DNA of 64,000 nt, taken from assembly GCA_025084515.1 (NCBI GenBank), contig JAJAGP010000420.1, positions 310,001-374,000 on the forward strand, in the 5' to 3' direction. This DNA comes from Ancistrus triradiatus. Lineage: Eukaryota > Chordata > Actinopteri > Siluriformes > Loricariidae. Below the pieces are notes generated by a model. The model ran no database searches. It had not been told where the DNA came from and saw nothing but the letters and a program-made list of their open reading frames with translations. The number at the start of each line of letters is the position of its first letter. Position 1 is the stretch's first letter. The position numbers and the translations under genes were made by a program. This document shows positions 47,284 to 59,402 of this stretch, in pieces.

Positions 47284-48350
47284 CAGTGGTACCTCGGTTC
47301 TTGACCACCTTGGAAGTCGCTGAATTCGGTTCTCGATGCATTTTGACTAGAAAAATGTGTCTCGGTTCCCGTCGTTTGCTCGGTATTCGGAGTCGAGCCA
47401 CCAACTCGTTTCAGCCGATTCTCGGTTCATGATTCACAATTCAGTACACAGTGATTTAGTAATTCAGGTTCAAAATATAGTTTCTCTGCTGTATAAGATC
47501 TCTGCTGTGTTATATATTACTATATTACTATATATAATATTACTAGTGTTATATGGAATCCGGGCAGCAGCACCAATGATCATTTTGTTTTTGTTTTTCA
47601 CTTTCAATACGTTATTCAATGAATTACATGAGATATTCAACAGTTTATTATAAAATAGGCTCTGTGTTAATGCTTTCGCCCGACTGTAGGTTACCTATCT
47701 AAACTGCTCGGTTTATGATACGTTCAGCTTACGAAGATCTCTGCTCTGTCGATTGTATTTTTCTTTATTTTTACACCTAGAGTGCTGTATTCTTAGTGCA
47801 AATAAGTCTCCATGGGTCCTAAAAAGGTTAGTTTATAAGAGCCAACTGAAAGGAATTCAGTCCTCCAGAATACAGACTGCAGTTAGTTCAGTAATAGAGT
47901 AAGTGTTTTGCTTTTACTTTTCACTGTCAATCCATTACTCACTAAATGAAAGGAGATTTTTTAACACTTTATTATAAAATAAGCTTCATGTTAATCATTT
48001 TGACCAACTGTAGGTTAATAAGTGTCTTAAACATTAACTTTCATCATTACATACCGCTATGATACAGTATAGACTGCTCTAACAAACACTCGTTAGTTCT
48101 CAGTTCACAATGCATTTAACTTATGATGGATTGGTTGCAATGCAACCCTTTCGTAAGTCAGGGAGCACCTGCACAATACAACTCCATTAATGCATATAAT
48201 GCCTTATACAGTGTGGATTTTCTGGGGGTCCGAAACAGATTCATTCAATTTACATTATTGCTTATGGGAAACATTTGCTCGGTACTTGTCATGTTCAGTT
48301 CTCGACAAGCCTTCTGGTACGAATTCATGACGAGAACCGAGGTACCACTG
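47284..48350 (+). mobile_element. Family Y transposon, both ends present
   Basis: 1067 bp with inverted termini 'cagtggtacctcggttcttg' and 'cgagaaccgaggtaccactg', TA on both sides. The TA duplication and CAGTGGTACC-type ends suggest the pogo/Tigger group of mariner elements. No transposase frame. The interior contains X-like segments (47.6-48.15 kb). Confidence 0.88.
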
Positions 48351-48622
48351 TACTTATATTATATATTATATATTATATATTATTTGTTTGGTACAGTTTG
48401 TGATTGATTCTATTGTTGAAATCAAATGGTGTTGCGATGGCAAGGCCAAGCAAAGTCATCTTGGGCTTATGGGCTTGGTTGTATATTCCTCTATGATTAC
48501 CCCATGAAATGTTTTTAAAGTATGGGCATCAGGCAGGTTAACTATATAATAATGACTTTGTCCAATCTGGCAACCTGAGAGAAGTTCTGGTGCAGCTGAT
48601 GGGCTGCCTGTGCTTCATACAT
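48351..48622. other. rspo2 intron spacer
   Basis: Starts with a short TATAT run; nothing else recognised. Confidence 0.3.
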
Positions 48623-48812
48623 GGGACTGTGGTGGCCTAGTCTGTAAGGTACTGGACTCTGGACCAGAAGGTCCAGAAGGTCCAGGGTTCAAATCCCACC
48701 TCTGCCAAGCTTCCACTGTTGGCTCCTTGAGCAAGATCATTAACCCACAATTGCTTGGATTGTAAGACTGTACCAATTGTAAGTCGCTCTGGATAAGGAT
48801 GTAAATGTAAAT
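48623..48812 (+). mobile_element. tRNA-derived SINE with 9-bp duplication and short tail
   Basis: The pre-B-box segment 'agaaggtcc' is present twice, and the 'gcgtctgctaaatgctg' tail motif is deleted ('aaggatgtaaatgtaaat'). Confidence 0.88.
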
Positions 48813-50254
48813 ATTTCCCTTCAGTATTCAAAGCAAATGACGATAAAAGTAGTGAAAGTTTCAAATCAGCCTGTCCTGTGCCTACCTTCTCACTGCACAG
48901 TGACATTTGTGTTTTTCCTTTACGGTGCACCCATTTGCACCTAGCTCTTATGTGACGTTCCGTATGTTTAACTCTAGGCACGCGTTCATTTTGGAAGCCT
49001 ACAGTCAGAATGTGGTCTAAATCCGACACAAAAAACAATACAGCAAATTCTGTCAGGTACATTTGAGCTGGTGTCACATTCAAGCAAATTTATGGTCTTT
49101 ACACTGGACCTACACTGTAATTATTTTTATTTGTAACGGTAAATCCTGCTTATAAAAACAACTTGACTACAAACCCACAGGTCAGTTTGAAAAAAAAAGT
49201 GCAGAACTTGGACCGTAGACCCTGTGGAGCTTTTAGTAGATGCTTAGTGCAGCAGGGATGTCCGCCCTCAACCAGCCACTAACCACTTGTGCCGAGGTGG
49301 GGGAAAAATCCAGCCACATTTTTCCATTTTTCCTTCAGTAGGCCCAGCTGAGGGAGCGTGGCTGTTCTGACCTTATGCTGGTGAAGGCATATCGCTCAGA
49401 CTTCTTGCTCACACCCAGCCACTGTCATCTAGCAATGCTGGAAGGCAAGCCAAGCCTTTTGTGGTTTTCCCTGGGGCTTTTGCAGGGACACTGCTGATGG
49501 CTGCACAGCTCTGCACAAGAGAGGCCTATAGGCGTTCACATCTTTCACTAGGATATTTAAAGAAGAGAACAAGCATTAATGTCTTCCTGGCCTTCATTTC
49601 ATCTGAAGGAACGGCAAAGCCTAATGTTGGTCTCCTGCTGGCGATGATGCCAAGACCGCTCGTGTCCAGTCAGCACCACAGTGGATGAGCACGCTAGATG
49701 TTCTCACTGATTTGCGGATCTGCAGACTACACCAAAACCCATTTAGCATCGTTTCTGTGCAGAGCTGATGACAGATGAGGGACAGGCGCCTCTCACACTG
49801 TCAGGCCGATGCTGCATTATGTGGTCTGTGTCGGCACAGTAGCCAAAGGCAACCACTGTTTTGCAGGTCCCAGATGACATCACTATGAATGGAACAGCCC
49901 ATTCATAACCAAAGGATACAGGGCTCTGGCAGCATTAGACAGGCATTTCTTTGGGTTTTGTGCTGAGTGCATTAAGGTTTTTGGGTACCACACTAGGCAC
50001 TGGGCATTTTTGTCTAACTACCAGCTCGGTAGCACAGACTTTCCAAAAAGTAAAAATGCTTAGAGTAGAACAGTATAAAGGTTGCCTTGCCTGCTTCACA
50101 AATGCGTATTTTACATTGTAACAGTCAATAAAAATTATTACATGGGATACAAAAATATTTTTGTCAAATAAAATACCAACAGTATTCTCATTCTATCATG
50201 GTTTCATTCAAGTTTTAGCCCTAAAGGTTGGGTAATTTTTTGTATACAGAAATG
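48813..50254. other. rspo2 intron, unique, possible conserved element
   Basis: 49240-49980 is GC-richer and repeat-free; no splice-bounded open frame. Could be conserved non-coding DNA; cannot be judged here. Confidence 0.3.
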
Positions 50255-50405
50255 TTTTCTATTTATATAGCGCTTTGTACAATGGAGCATTGTCTCAAAG
50301 CAACTTTACAAGTTTAGGTTATCTCCTAATATCTACGTCCAATCCCAAACTGAGCAAGCCTAGGGCGACAGTGGCAAGGAAAAACTCTCTAAGTGTTCAT
50401 ATATA
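50255..50405 (-). mobile_element. LINE 3' tail (L2-type), reversed
   Basis: 'atatagcgctttgtacaatg', 'ttgtctcaaagcaactttac' and 'gcctagggcgacagtggcaa' mirror the tails at 14.7 and 42.1 kb. Confidence 0.85.
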
Positions 50406-53400
50406 TAGTTTTCATAATACCATGACTTTAATAGTGCATTTAAACACTCACTTTAAGAAAAAAAAGCCAAATAAACATCTCCCAATTATTTAATCACTTA
50501 TGTTTCAAACAGTGACAGAACTTAATCAATCAGCCAAGGAGGTTCAGCAACCACCAGCACCTTAGCCATTGCTAAATCAACTACTCATAGCAGAACTACC
50601 AATAAAGTGTAACTTACTTAGCTGCATCTCACAGGGTGTTTCCTGATTTGCAAAATACATATGAAGCTTATTTGTTGTCCAAAACACAAGACTACTTTCC
50701 AGATAACATTACATTACATTAGTAAAAACAGCCTCATTTAGCTAACTAGCATGCTAGCAACCTAGCCAAGCAGCTACTGAATAACCTAATCGTGCTTCTG
50801 TTGAATATAGAGAGGATTCGACTCTAAAATGTAAATTCTGAATAAGACCTTCTTGTTTTGTAAAGACAAGAAAGTTATTGTACTGATGTTTTGTCCTCAT
50901 ATGGGACGAAAAAGCAGCTAAACACTTTTTACACTGTTTAAACCTTTCAAAGTCTTTCCAGTGGTACAAAGCAACATGGCTTCATTTTTGCACAAATCTG
51001 GACAGGAAAAATGGTTGATGTTAATTACACACAAAGGAGCGAGCTATTTTCTAGTAGTTGTAACTAGCAACTCGTATAAAATGATTCAATGCTGTTGTGG
51101 CTAACAAAAGATGGGAATGTCAAATGTGGATTAACTAGTATGAAAAACTTCATATAAGCAGTTGCAGTTGCTTTATCTTGTAATGTGCAAGGCAGTTTGG
51201 GAAATGAAGTAACAATACATTGCAGAGGTTGTAATAAAACAGCTTTGTATCTCTAACTACCAAACTTAATGTTCAGTCACAAGACAGTTTCACTACGTGA
51301 CTCTTTTTAATAAAAGCCAGGCATTAAGAACAATTGCATTAAGTTGAAAATATAAAAATAATGAAAAACAGTCAATGCCAAGGATGTTTACCATCTGACT
51401 TTTCCATACGATACACTATTATTATACGATTGAGAGTACGTCGCTGCAAATCATCGCAGTATTTTGGAAAGATGTCTTTGGTTAAACCAGATGTCAGTAC
51501 GCGTGTTGTGTCGGTTGTTGGAAATTGACTACAAAATATGTTTGAAATTTTAATACTTTTGGCCTGTGGTGTACTGTATGTGGCTGTCATGGATGCACTG
51601 CGACACTTGAACCGTGCTTACAGGATGCTCCAAATGAAAGGTTTCCCTCTGAGAGCTTTCCAAAATGTTAGTCACCCCAACTAAACACATGATTTCAAAA
51701 CGGTTCACTCCTTTCACGCGGATTATTCTGATATAAAGTGGTTTCTGGTTCAAATTAGTCATCACAGCATTGAAGAGACTCACAAAAAAATGAGAACGTG
51801 ATATTTCAGCTTAACTTTCCAAACAAATTCAATATTTATTGAGAGTAAGAGCCACAAATATTTGTTTCTCATTAGCAGTTACTTAGCCAGCCTGCTAGTT
51901 ATGTGCTAATATTACTCGCATTAAATCATGGCTAATCTTGACAAGTTTGGCAAAGATAAAATAAATTGCGGAGAATACATTGATGTAAATCAACACTCGG
52001 ATATTCAGACAGCCAGCTGGTCTCATATTATGCTCTGGTTCGGGGTCCCGATAGCTACTGCCAACACGTAACTTTGTTGCGAGTCATAAGACGCATCATT
52101 TTTTTGTTTGGCACTAATATTGGTAGCTCAGTTGAAAAGAATCTGGTTTTATATTTGAAGCCAAACGGCCAAAGACTGTCATAAATCAATTTTTTTATTT
52201 CGAAATGCTTATGTAGATGGGTGGAGTGGTGTCTAGTATGAAGGGCTGGAGGTAACAAAGCTCTTTCTTTTGGAGATGATAATATTTTCACGCCTCGATC
52301 TGAAGTGGAACATCAGCATAAGCTTAAGAGCTCAAAAGTTTCAGAGCCAAGACTTATCTAAGACAACCTTCTTATTAGCACCCCAGAGCCTTAACTGCTA
52401 AACTACTTCTACCCCAAATCTTCCAAGCCAAGGAATCCTGGAGGTAGTGGTTAACATTTGGAATATATATATATATTCCCTTTAGAACCCCTAATTCAGA
52501 AATGTATGTACCTGTGGACCTTTTTTTACGAGTAATGGAAAAGGAATACGAGACAACAGAAGAGTGGCAGCAGTTCCATGGTAGTGAAGCAGAGATACGT
52601 CTGCAGACAAAGCTTTCTATGTTCTTCTCTGTCCCTGTCTACATCCCTGTCTTCACCTAAGGTCTGTGGGTGGTGACTGATGAGGTTGAGGTAAAGGCGA
52701 AAGGAATAAGGTTCCTTCCCAAGGACTCGAATCAAGGGGAGCCAGTTAAGGTGGTTCAGGCATCCTTATGGTCGGCTGCTGTGAGACCTGTTGCAGGCAC
52801 GTCTCACTGAACGAAGACAGCAAGGCAGACTAAGAATGCTTTCACAGTTGGATTGAGAACAGTCCCTGTAGGATCTAGAATACGCAGCTCAGACTCTGGA
52901 AGTCTAGACAGACCTCCTAAACCCTCATCAGAGAAAGTGGTCGGAAGAGAAGCTGCGAGACATCAATCAGCCACCCTTTCAATGCATGTCTCATTCATAG
53001 AGAAGCCCTGCGACCATAAAGATGAATTAGAATGATGAGCTGCTAAGTGTCTCGATGACAGGTTTTTAAGTTATTGCTGTTATCAGATTCTCCAAGATCT
53101 GATTTCCAGTGCAGCCTCAGCTGTGCGTGTGTACAAAGCAGACACTGATAAAACCTCTAAAATCTAGAGAAGGCCCTTTGGGAGGAAATACAGCGAAAAA
53201 AGAGGAGGTGGAAGAGCGATGAGAAGGATGAGTTTGACCTGACAGCACTTGAAAACTGATGGTACTTGCACTCAGTCCAGCAGAGTCTATTTCCCTACTT
53301 TTATCCACCTTAATCCCACCATCTATTTGTACATCTCTATCTAGTTAACCTCAATGGTTCCCCAATTCCCTTCCTTTTAGCCCATTTATGCTTCAACGTC

Positions 53401-54186
53401 CAAATCCTGGTTGAATGACCCACATTTAGGTGAAGTTCACACCTGTGGATGTGTCTATGGATGTAGAACCTACATACTGTGGATGATGTGTCTATGTAGG
53501 TTCTTAGTGATCCAGGTCATGGTCGTCTTGAGTGCTTGATTTGATGGCAACTGGTACTCAAAAAATAAGTCCCATTGTCGTCAACTCAAGCACTCAAGAA
53601 CACTAATATGATGTTCACCTGATGATGTTCAAGCCTCACTGAGACACTCCAGTTTAACTCATGTTTCTAAACATGACCCGATCCCCTGAATCCCGGAAAC
53701 CTTCATCGTTGTTGTTGTTCAGTAATGGCAATCTGGAAAGAATTTTTCAATCATATAAGATCACACTGGTGCGTAATAATAGGCAGCTGCTCCTTAAGTG
53801 ACTTCAGAGCCTGTTATTTGAAAACGTGACCAAGTGCAAGTTATGTGGCATCCCGCACTCCGCCGTCCAGGATCTGCTGCGGTGTGTGAGCCCCAGATCT
53901 TTTCCAATTACACAACTATTAGCTTTTGCGCTAGTCCTGACAGAACATCCCATGATGCCTGACAGCTATGAACAGCTTAGCGAAGATTACAGAAAGAGCG
54001 ACCGTAAGGAGGGGGTCAAAAGTGAAGATGGATTATAAAATCACGGCTGAAATTGGGATCGCATCAAAGTAGGCATTCTGCCGAGATGTGATAGGGCGTG
54101 ACAATGGGAGGTTCTCAAAAGGAACCAGATTAACCCTTTAAGCCTTAATGGTACAACTGGTGCTCTGTAATGCATTAATTACACAG
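50406..54186. other. rspo2 intron, mostly unique
   Basis: 3.8 kb. Minus-strand open frames at 50754-50969, 51372-51783 and 52055-52291 look slightly protein-like but match nothing I know and are broken. 53760-54080 is a repeat-free GC-richer block. A short (TA)n lies at 52462. Confidence 0.35.
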
Positions 54187-54292
54187 AAGTTGGATGACAC
54201 CCTTATCCAGACTTATAGGTTAGTTTAGTGGTTGTCCTGCCCATGGACGTAAAAGTGGTATTTTGGCAGTGCGAGGATTTGAACGCACAACT
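54187..54292 (-). mobile_element. Degraded SINE
   Basis: 'gatgacacccttatccagac' and 'gcgaggatttgaacgcacaa' are reversed tail and B-box areas; the middle is rearranged. Confidence 0.5.
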
Positions 54293-54689
54293 AGAGATGC
54301 ATCAGTGGCAGTTATTCACTTTCATTTTTGTCTCTGATAAGCTGAAAAACTGTTAAACCCATAGAAAGTGTGTGGTTTGAACATAATATAAAGCAGGTGC
54401 ACCTCCCTAGCAAATGGTATGATCCAATTGATGTCTCTGTGGCTCACAGGCTCAGCATCAATGGAAGTTTCCTCAGATTTGTTCATGTCTTTTCAGCCAC
54501 AGTGTTTCCCCTACCCAAAAAGTCATTTGTTCTTCCTTTGGACTGTCATCCCTCCCACAAATATGGGAGGGATGACAGTCCAAAAATTATGTTAAAACAT
54601 ACTTTTTTTTGTTTAAAATAGGGGGTTGCTGAATTCAATGGGTGAAAGCTCTGATCCTAGAATTGCCCCTGTAATAAACTACTCATTTC
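54293..54689. other. Intron with a short perfect palindrome
   Basis: At 54542-54582 'ggactgtcatccctccca' is followed by its exact reverse complement across a five-base spacer, a strong hairpin. Otherwise nothing. Confidence 0.6.
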
Positions 54690-55012
54690 ATTCATTCATT
54701 CACTTTCTTATCCGCTTGATCCTGGGTAGGGTTGCGGGGGAGCCGGTGCCTAGCCAGTGGCACAGGGTGCAAGGCAGGAACACTAATGCATTGTAGGGCA
54801 CACACTCACCCAAACACTCAAACACTAGAGGAACTTTAGAGACACGTGTTAACCTAACTTCCATGTTTTTGGACTGTGGGAGGAAACCAGAGCACCCGGA
54901 GTAAACCCACATGGACACGGGGAAGGCATGCAAACTCCACACAGAAAGGACCCAGGCTCCACCTGGGATTGAACACAGAACCTTCTCGCTGTGAGGCAAC
55001 AGTGCTAGCTAA
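54690..55012 (-). repeat. Teleost interspersed repeat ('tgtggagttttcatgttctc' family)
   Basis: Longer reversed copy of the repeat at 28665: (TTCA)n start, 'cttatccgcttgatcctggg', 'tttttggactgtgggaggaa', 'gcatgcaaactccacacaga', 'gctgtgaggcaacagtgcta'. Confidence 0.8.
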
Positions 55013-57055
55013 CTACAACTTTTTAAACTACATGAAACTGATAACACTGCAGAAGTATGAAAATTATTCTGACGCTGGCAGATTTCACGCTTGCCAACTT
55101 AATTGCCTTAAAGAAAGGAGGTTGCCAGTAATGCGTTCTTTCATAATTATTAGAGGTCCAAACTTTCTGTTCTGTTTATAATAAAAGGAAGTGTTTTTAA
55201 TGTTTATCATGTTTCGTTACATCGTCCTCCAAGTGAAGAGCAAGTGACGGGATCTAATGTGTATTGGACACGTCTAGCCGATATTGTTTAATAAGGTCAG
55301 TCTGGATGCCGATCTGATCCACAGTATCTAATCGGTGCATCACCACTCACAACCTTCTGAAAAACAGCCCAGAGCCTTAACCGCTAGACTATTCGTTAGA
55401 GGTCTTATAAAGTTGACTTCACATTTCACACTTGACAACAAGGGGTGGAGGATCCAGGATTTATAGTGCTATTATGAACCACATATATTGTGGTGTTCAC
55501 AATAATTGGAAGAACTTGGACACGGAAGCGGCTTTTTTTTTGTTAAACTGTCTGCGGCGTGTCTGGAAGTCCTGACATGGTCTTCGGGGGCCCGGTTTTA
55601 GCCATGTCTGTCAGGAGCTTGGCTCGCACCAGCAAGCAAATTCCTGTTCCTTTCCGCTTTCACATGAAAGACTCAGCCAACACCTCAGGCTTTTCTCGAA
55701 ACCTGTAAAGTCCTGAGTGTCTCCAGCCACATGTTAAAATATGGTTATGATGCTGGCCAGTGAATGGAGAGAAGTTTTGCTAATAGGACTTCTGTATTGC
55801 TTCAACAGAGTGAATAGAACTTCCCCCGTCGCCACTGTTCAGATATATTGAGAACACTATTTAAACAGCATGTTCCTGTAGGTGGTCTGTCTTACTAAAC
55901 AAAAACAAACCCTGAGTGAACATGTTAATGAATCGACTCTTTCCTTATGAAGCTCCTTATTTCTTTATGAAGCACAACGAAAGCCGACATCCGGGAAAAT
56001 GCCAGTAATCCTGACCGCCACCGAAATGACAATATTCAGGCTCCAAATAGATCATCTATAAGATGTTTGTATGCAGCACTGAAATTGTTAAATACAATAA
56101 TGGCTCTAGATCAGAACTCCTAGACTGATAGATGTGACTAAAGGGATTGCTATAGTAGCTGCACCAACTGGACTCCGCAAAGCTCTTCACCACATCTCCT
56201 TTAGGAGAAGAGTCAGGAAGTTAAGAGGAAGTGACTTGTGTTAAATCAAAAACCCGCCAGACGCGTCTGTTATGAATGGATATTGCAAAGCAGTCCTGTC
56301 ACTCAGTCGTTTCCCTCTGCATATGTATCTTGTACCATATTCCACTCCCATCCATTCACAACGAGATGCATTGTATCCAGATGTCTTAATGCGGCTCGTC
56401 GTGAGTACACCCATTGGCTGTTTAATTTGTTACCGTTCGTGGACTGGTTGGAAAGACCTGGACTGACATTAAAAGGATTTTCAGTCAAATTCTCAAAGAT
56501 TTGGCAAAGTTCCCCACACATACTGGGAGCTGACAATAAAATATATGTCCGGGAAAAAAAATCTGGTGTCTCTGGTGGCTCCAGGGCCTGGAAAAGGTGA
56601 ACACAAAATCCAACCAACCGTGACATCCTTTATATGTGCCCATCAGGGGCGTTATATTTAAATGCATGAATTAATCTATTCTTTGGAGTCTGGCTTAGGA
56701 GGGAAATGTTTGGCTGTTGGGATTCAAAACTTTTTGATTCGATTAAAAGATGCCCATTCATCTTAATTATTCAGGAAGGTGGCCTTCATCTAAGCCATAA
56801 TAACAAACAATGCTAATGTGTTAAATACTTTCACATGCTGTTTGAACCACTTGCTCCTGCTACAATAGCATCCGAGTCAGGGTATTTGCATAAAGCAGTG
56901 GAAGTAATTCTCATAAGTGCATATTACCTTTACCTACACCCTCCGCTTCCTTTAGCAATATCGATATCAGCCAGTTATATCAATATCAGTCAATCACAAA
57001 CTGTTTATTCATTTAACTGCATGCACGTAATGCAAATAACCTTTGCTATAGAGAA
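55013..57055. other. rspo2 intron, no recognisable feature
   Basis: 2 kb. Overlapping open frames on both strands at 56238-56626 (120 and 107 codons) have no motif and no splice signals that fit. Confidence 0.4.
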
Positions 57056-57302
57056 CCAAAAACATGATGAGCACGAACACTGTACAGAGGTGAAGCCCTG
57101 TCCAACACACAGATCAACCAATCATAAGGCAGCAACTCAGCATTTAGGCATATAAACATGGTCAACATGACCTGCTGAAGTTCAAACCAAGCATCAGAAT
57201 GGGGAAGAAAGGTGAGTTAAGTGACTTGGCATGGTTGTTGGTGCTAGACAGGCTGGTCTGAGTATTTCAGAAACTACTGATCTACTGGGATTTACACACA
57301 TA

Positions 57303-58660
57303 CAGTGGGGCAAAAATGTATTTAGTCAGCCACTGATTGTGCAAGTTCTCCTACTTAGAAAGATGAGAGAGGTCTGTAATTTTCATCATAGGTACACTTC
57401 AACTATGAGAGACAAAATGAGAAAAGAATCAAGGAAATCACATTGTAGGATTTTTAAATAATTTAATTGTGGTGGAAAATAGGCATTTGGTCACCCACAA
57501 ACTAGCAAGATTTCTGGCTCTCACAGACCAATAACTTCTTCTTTAAGAAGCTCTTCTGTCCTCCACTCGCTACCTGTATTAATGGCACCTGTTTGACCTT
57601 GTTATCTGTATAAAAGACACCTGTTCACAGCCTCAAACAGTCAGACTCCAAACTCAAGCATGGCCAAGACCAAAGAGCTGTCAAAGGACACCAGGAAGAA
57701 AATTGTAGACCTGCACCAGGCTGGGAAGAGTGAATCTACAATAGGCAAGCAGGTTGGTGTGAATAAATCAACTGTGGGAGCAATTGTAAGACATACAAGA
57801 CCATTGATAATCTCTCTCAATCTGGGGCTCCACGCAAGAGCTCATCCTGTGGGGTCAAAATGATCATGAGAACGGTGAGCAAAAATCCCAGAACTACACG
57901 GAGGGACCTGATGAATGACCTGCAGAGAGCTGGGACCAAAGTAACAAAGGCTACCATCAGTAATACACCACGGCGAGAGGGACTCAGATCCTGCAGTGCC
58001 AGGCATGCCCCCCTGCTTAAGCCAGTACAGAATGTCCAGGCCCGTCTGAAGTTTGCCAGAGAGCATATGGATGATCCAGAAAAGGATTGGGAGAATATTA
58101 TGTGGTCAGACAAAATAGAACTTTTTTTTGGTGAAAACTCAACTTGTCGTGTTTGGAGGAAGAAGAATGCGGAGTTGCATCCCAAGAACACCATACCTAC
58201 TGTGAAGCATGGGGGTGGAAACCTGTTTTTCTGCCTAACCAGTCTCCAGACCTCAACCCCATAGAAAATTTATGGAGGAAGTTTAAAGTCCGTGTTGCCC
58301 AGCGACAGCTCCAAAACATCACTGCTCTAGAGGAGATCTGCATGGAGGAATGGGCCAAAATACCAGCTACAGTGTGTGCCAACCTGGTGAAGACCTACAG
58401 GAAACGTCTGTCATTGCCAACAAAGGTTATGTTACAAAGTATTGAGCTGAACTTTTGTTTTTGACCAAATACTTATTTTCCACCATGATTTACAATTAAA
58501 TTCTTTAAAAATCCTACAATGTGATTTCCTGGATTTTTTTTCTCATTTTGTCTCTCACAGTTGAAGTGTAGCTATGATGAAAATTACAGACCTCTCTCAT
58601 CTTTCTAAGTAGGAGAACTTGCACAATCAGTGGCTGACTAAATAATTTTTTACCCCACTG
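57303..58660 (+). mobile_element. Tc1-like transposon, family 1, complete ends, inside family 2
   Basis: 1358 bp with termini 'cagtggggcaaaaatgtatt' and 'aataattttttaccccactg', TA on both sides (57301-57302, 58661-58662). Shorter than the copy at 7969 because of an internal deletion in the catalytic part. Confidence 0.93.
57660..58464 (+). pseudogene. Tc1 transposase pseudogene (family 1), internally deleted
   Basis: Starts MAKTKELSKDTRKKIVDLHQ, first helix-turn-helix intact to NKSTVGAIVR, then a frameshift. A second frame covers NPRTTRRDLMNDL and MWSDKIELFF with the first catalytic aspartate. After HGGGN about 200 bp is missing, removing the second aspartate region, and the sequence jumps to SPDLNPIENLW and LEEICMEEWAKIPATV. 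No functional enzyme. Confidence 0.9.
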
Positions 58661-59216
58661 TAGCCATCTCTGTTTTACAAATAATGGGAAATAATGCCTT
58701 GTTGACCCCAGAGGTCAGAGGAGAATGGCCACACTGGTTCAAGCTGATAGAAAGGGACAAACAAGGTATCCAGATGAACTTCTCTGAACGCACAACATGT
58801 CAAACTTTGAAGCAGATGGGCCAAGTACAGGCAACTGAGGCTACAATGAGGCTACAGTTTGCTGTACTCAAATGGTCTCCACAGTCACCAGATCCCAATC
58901 CAATATAGTATATTTGGAATGTGGTGGAACGGGAGATTCGCATGATGGATGTGCAACCAACAAATCTGCAGCAACTGCGTGACGCTATCATGTCAATATG
59001 GACCAGAATCTCTGAGAAATGTTTCCAGCACCTTGTTGAATTTATGCCATGAAGTAATTAAGGCAGTTCTTAAGGCACAATTTGGTCCAACCCAGTACTG
59101 GCAAGTGTACCTAATAAACTGTTTGGTATATACGCTTCTCTATCATTGTTCATTTGTGGGTTTCTGAGAAAGTGTGTTTGTTCCATGCTGACACTTAACA
59201 GGGTAAAGGGTCTTAC

Positions 59217-59402
59217 TTGAGCACATGTTGATCTCCGGCCCACGGGTGCCGTAGTAGCCTGAAGGGCAGACGTGGAGGCACTCGCCGTACTGCCTCATCC
59301 TCTCCCTCCGCAGAAACAGGAAGAGCTTGGGCTGACAAGTCATACACCCGTTGTCCTTCGAACACACCGAGCAGCCTTTGCAGTTTGGGTAAACATAGCT
59401 AG
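59217..59402 (-). CDS. rspo2: R-spondin 2, internal exon encoding furin-like repeat 1
   Basis: Internal exon of a secreted R-spondin, the ligands that bind LGR4/5/6 and the ZNRF3/RNF43 ubiquitin ligases to amplify WNT signalling. Read on the minus strand it starts after a 'ttccag' acceptor and ends at a 'gtaaga' donor: 186 nt, 62 residues, one base carried in and one out. It begins ASYVYPNCKGC and runs through CSKDNGC, LRRERMRQYGECLHVCPSGYYG to the final C-S. The cysteine spacing is that of the first furin-like repeat. LRRExMRQYGECLH and SKDNGC match RSPO2 rather than RSPO1 or RSPO3, as I know those families. The frame is open throughout. In known R-spondins this repeat contacts ZNRF3/RNF43. 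An old Tc1 ends about 100 bp past the donor. The upstream exon (signal peptide, start codon) was not found in the 4.6 kb to the window edge. Confidence 0.95.

Larger units (their letters stand above)
57199..59060 (+). pseudogene. Tc1 transposase pseudogene (family 2), interrupted
   Basis: N-terminus begins MGKKGELSDL, loses a few bases, and continues in another frame as MVVGARQAGLSISETTDLLG. After the inserted Tc1 it resumes around 58690 with pieces such as VLKWSPQSPDPNPI (third catalytic region of the DDE fold), then NVVEREIRMMDVQPTNLQQL and RDAIMSIWTRISEKCFQHLV. Stops and frame changes throughout. Confidence 0.85.
57056..59123 (+). mobile_element. Tc1-like transposon, family 2, split by a younger Tc1
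   Basis: Left part up to 57300 holds the start of the transposase gene; right part 58663-59123 holds its C-terminal half and the terminus 'gtgtacctaataaactg'. The left terminus is unclear, start approximate. About 100 bp separates its right end from the rspo2 furin-1 exon. Confidence 0.82.
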
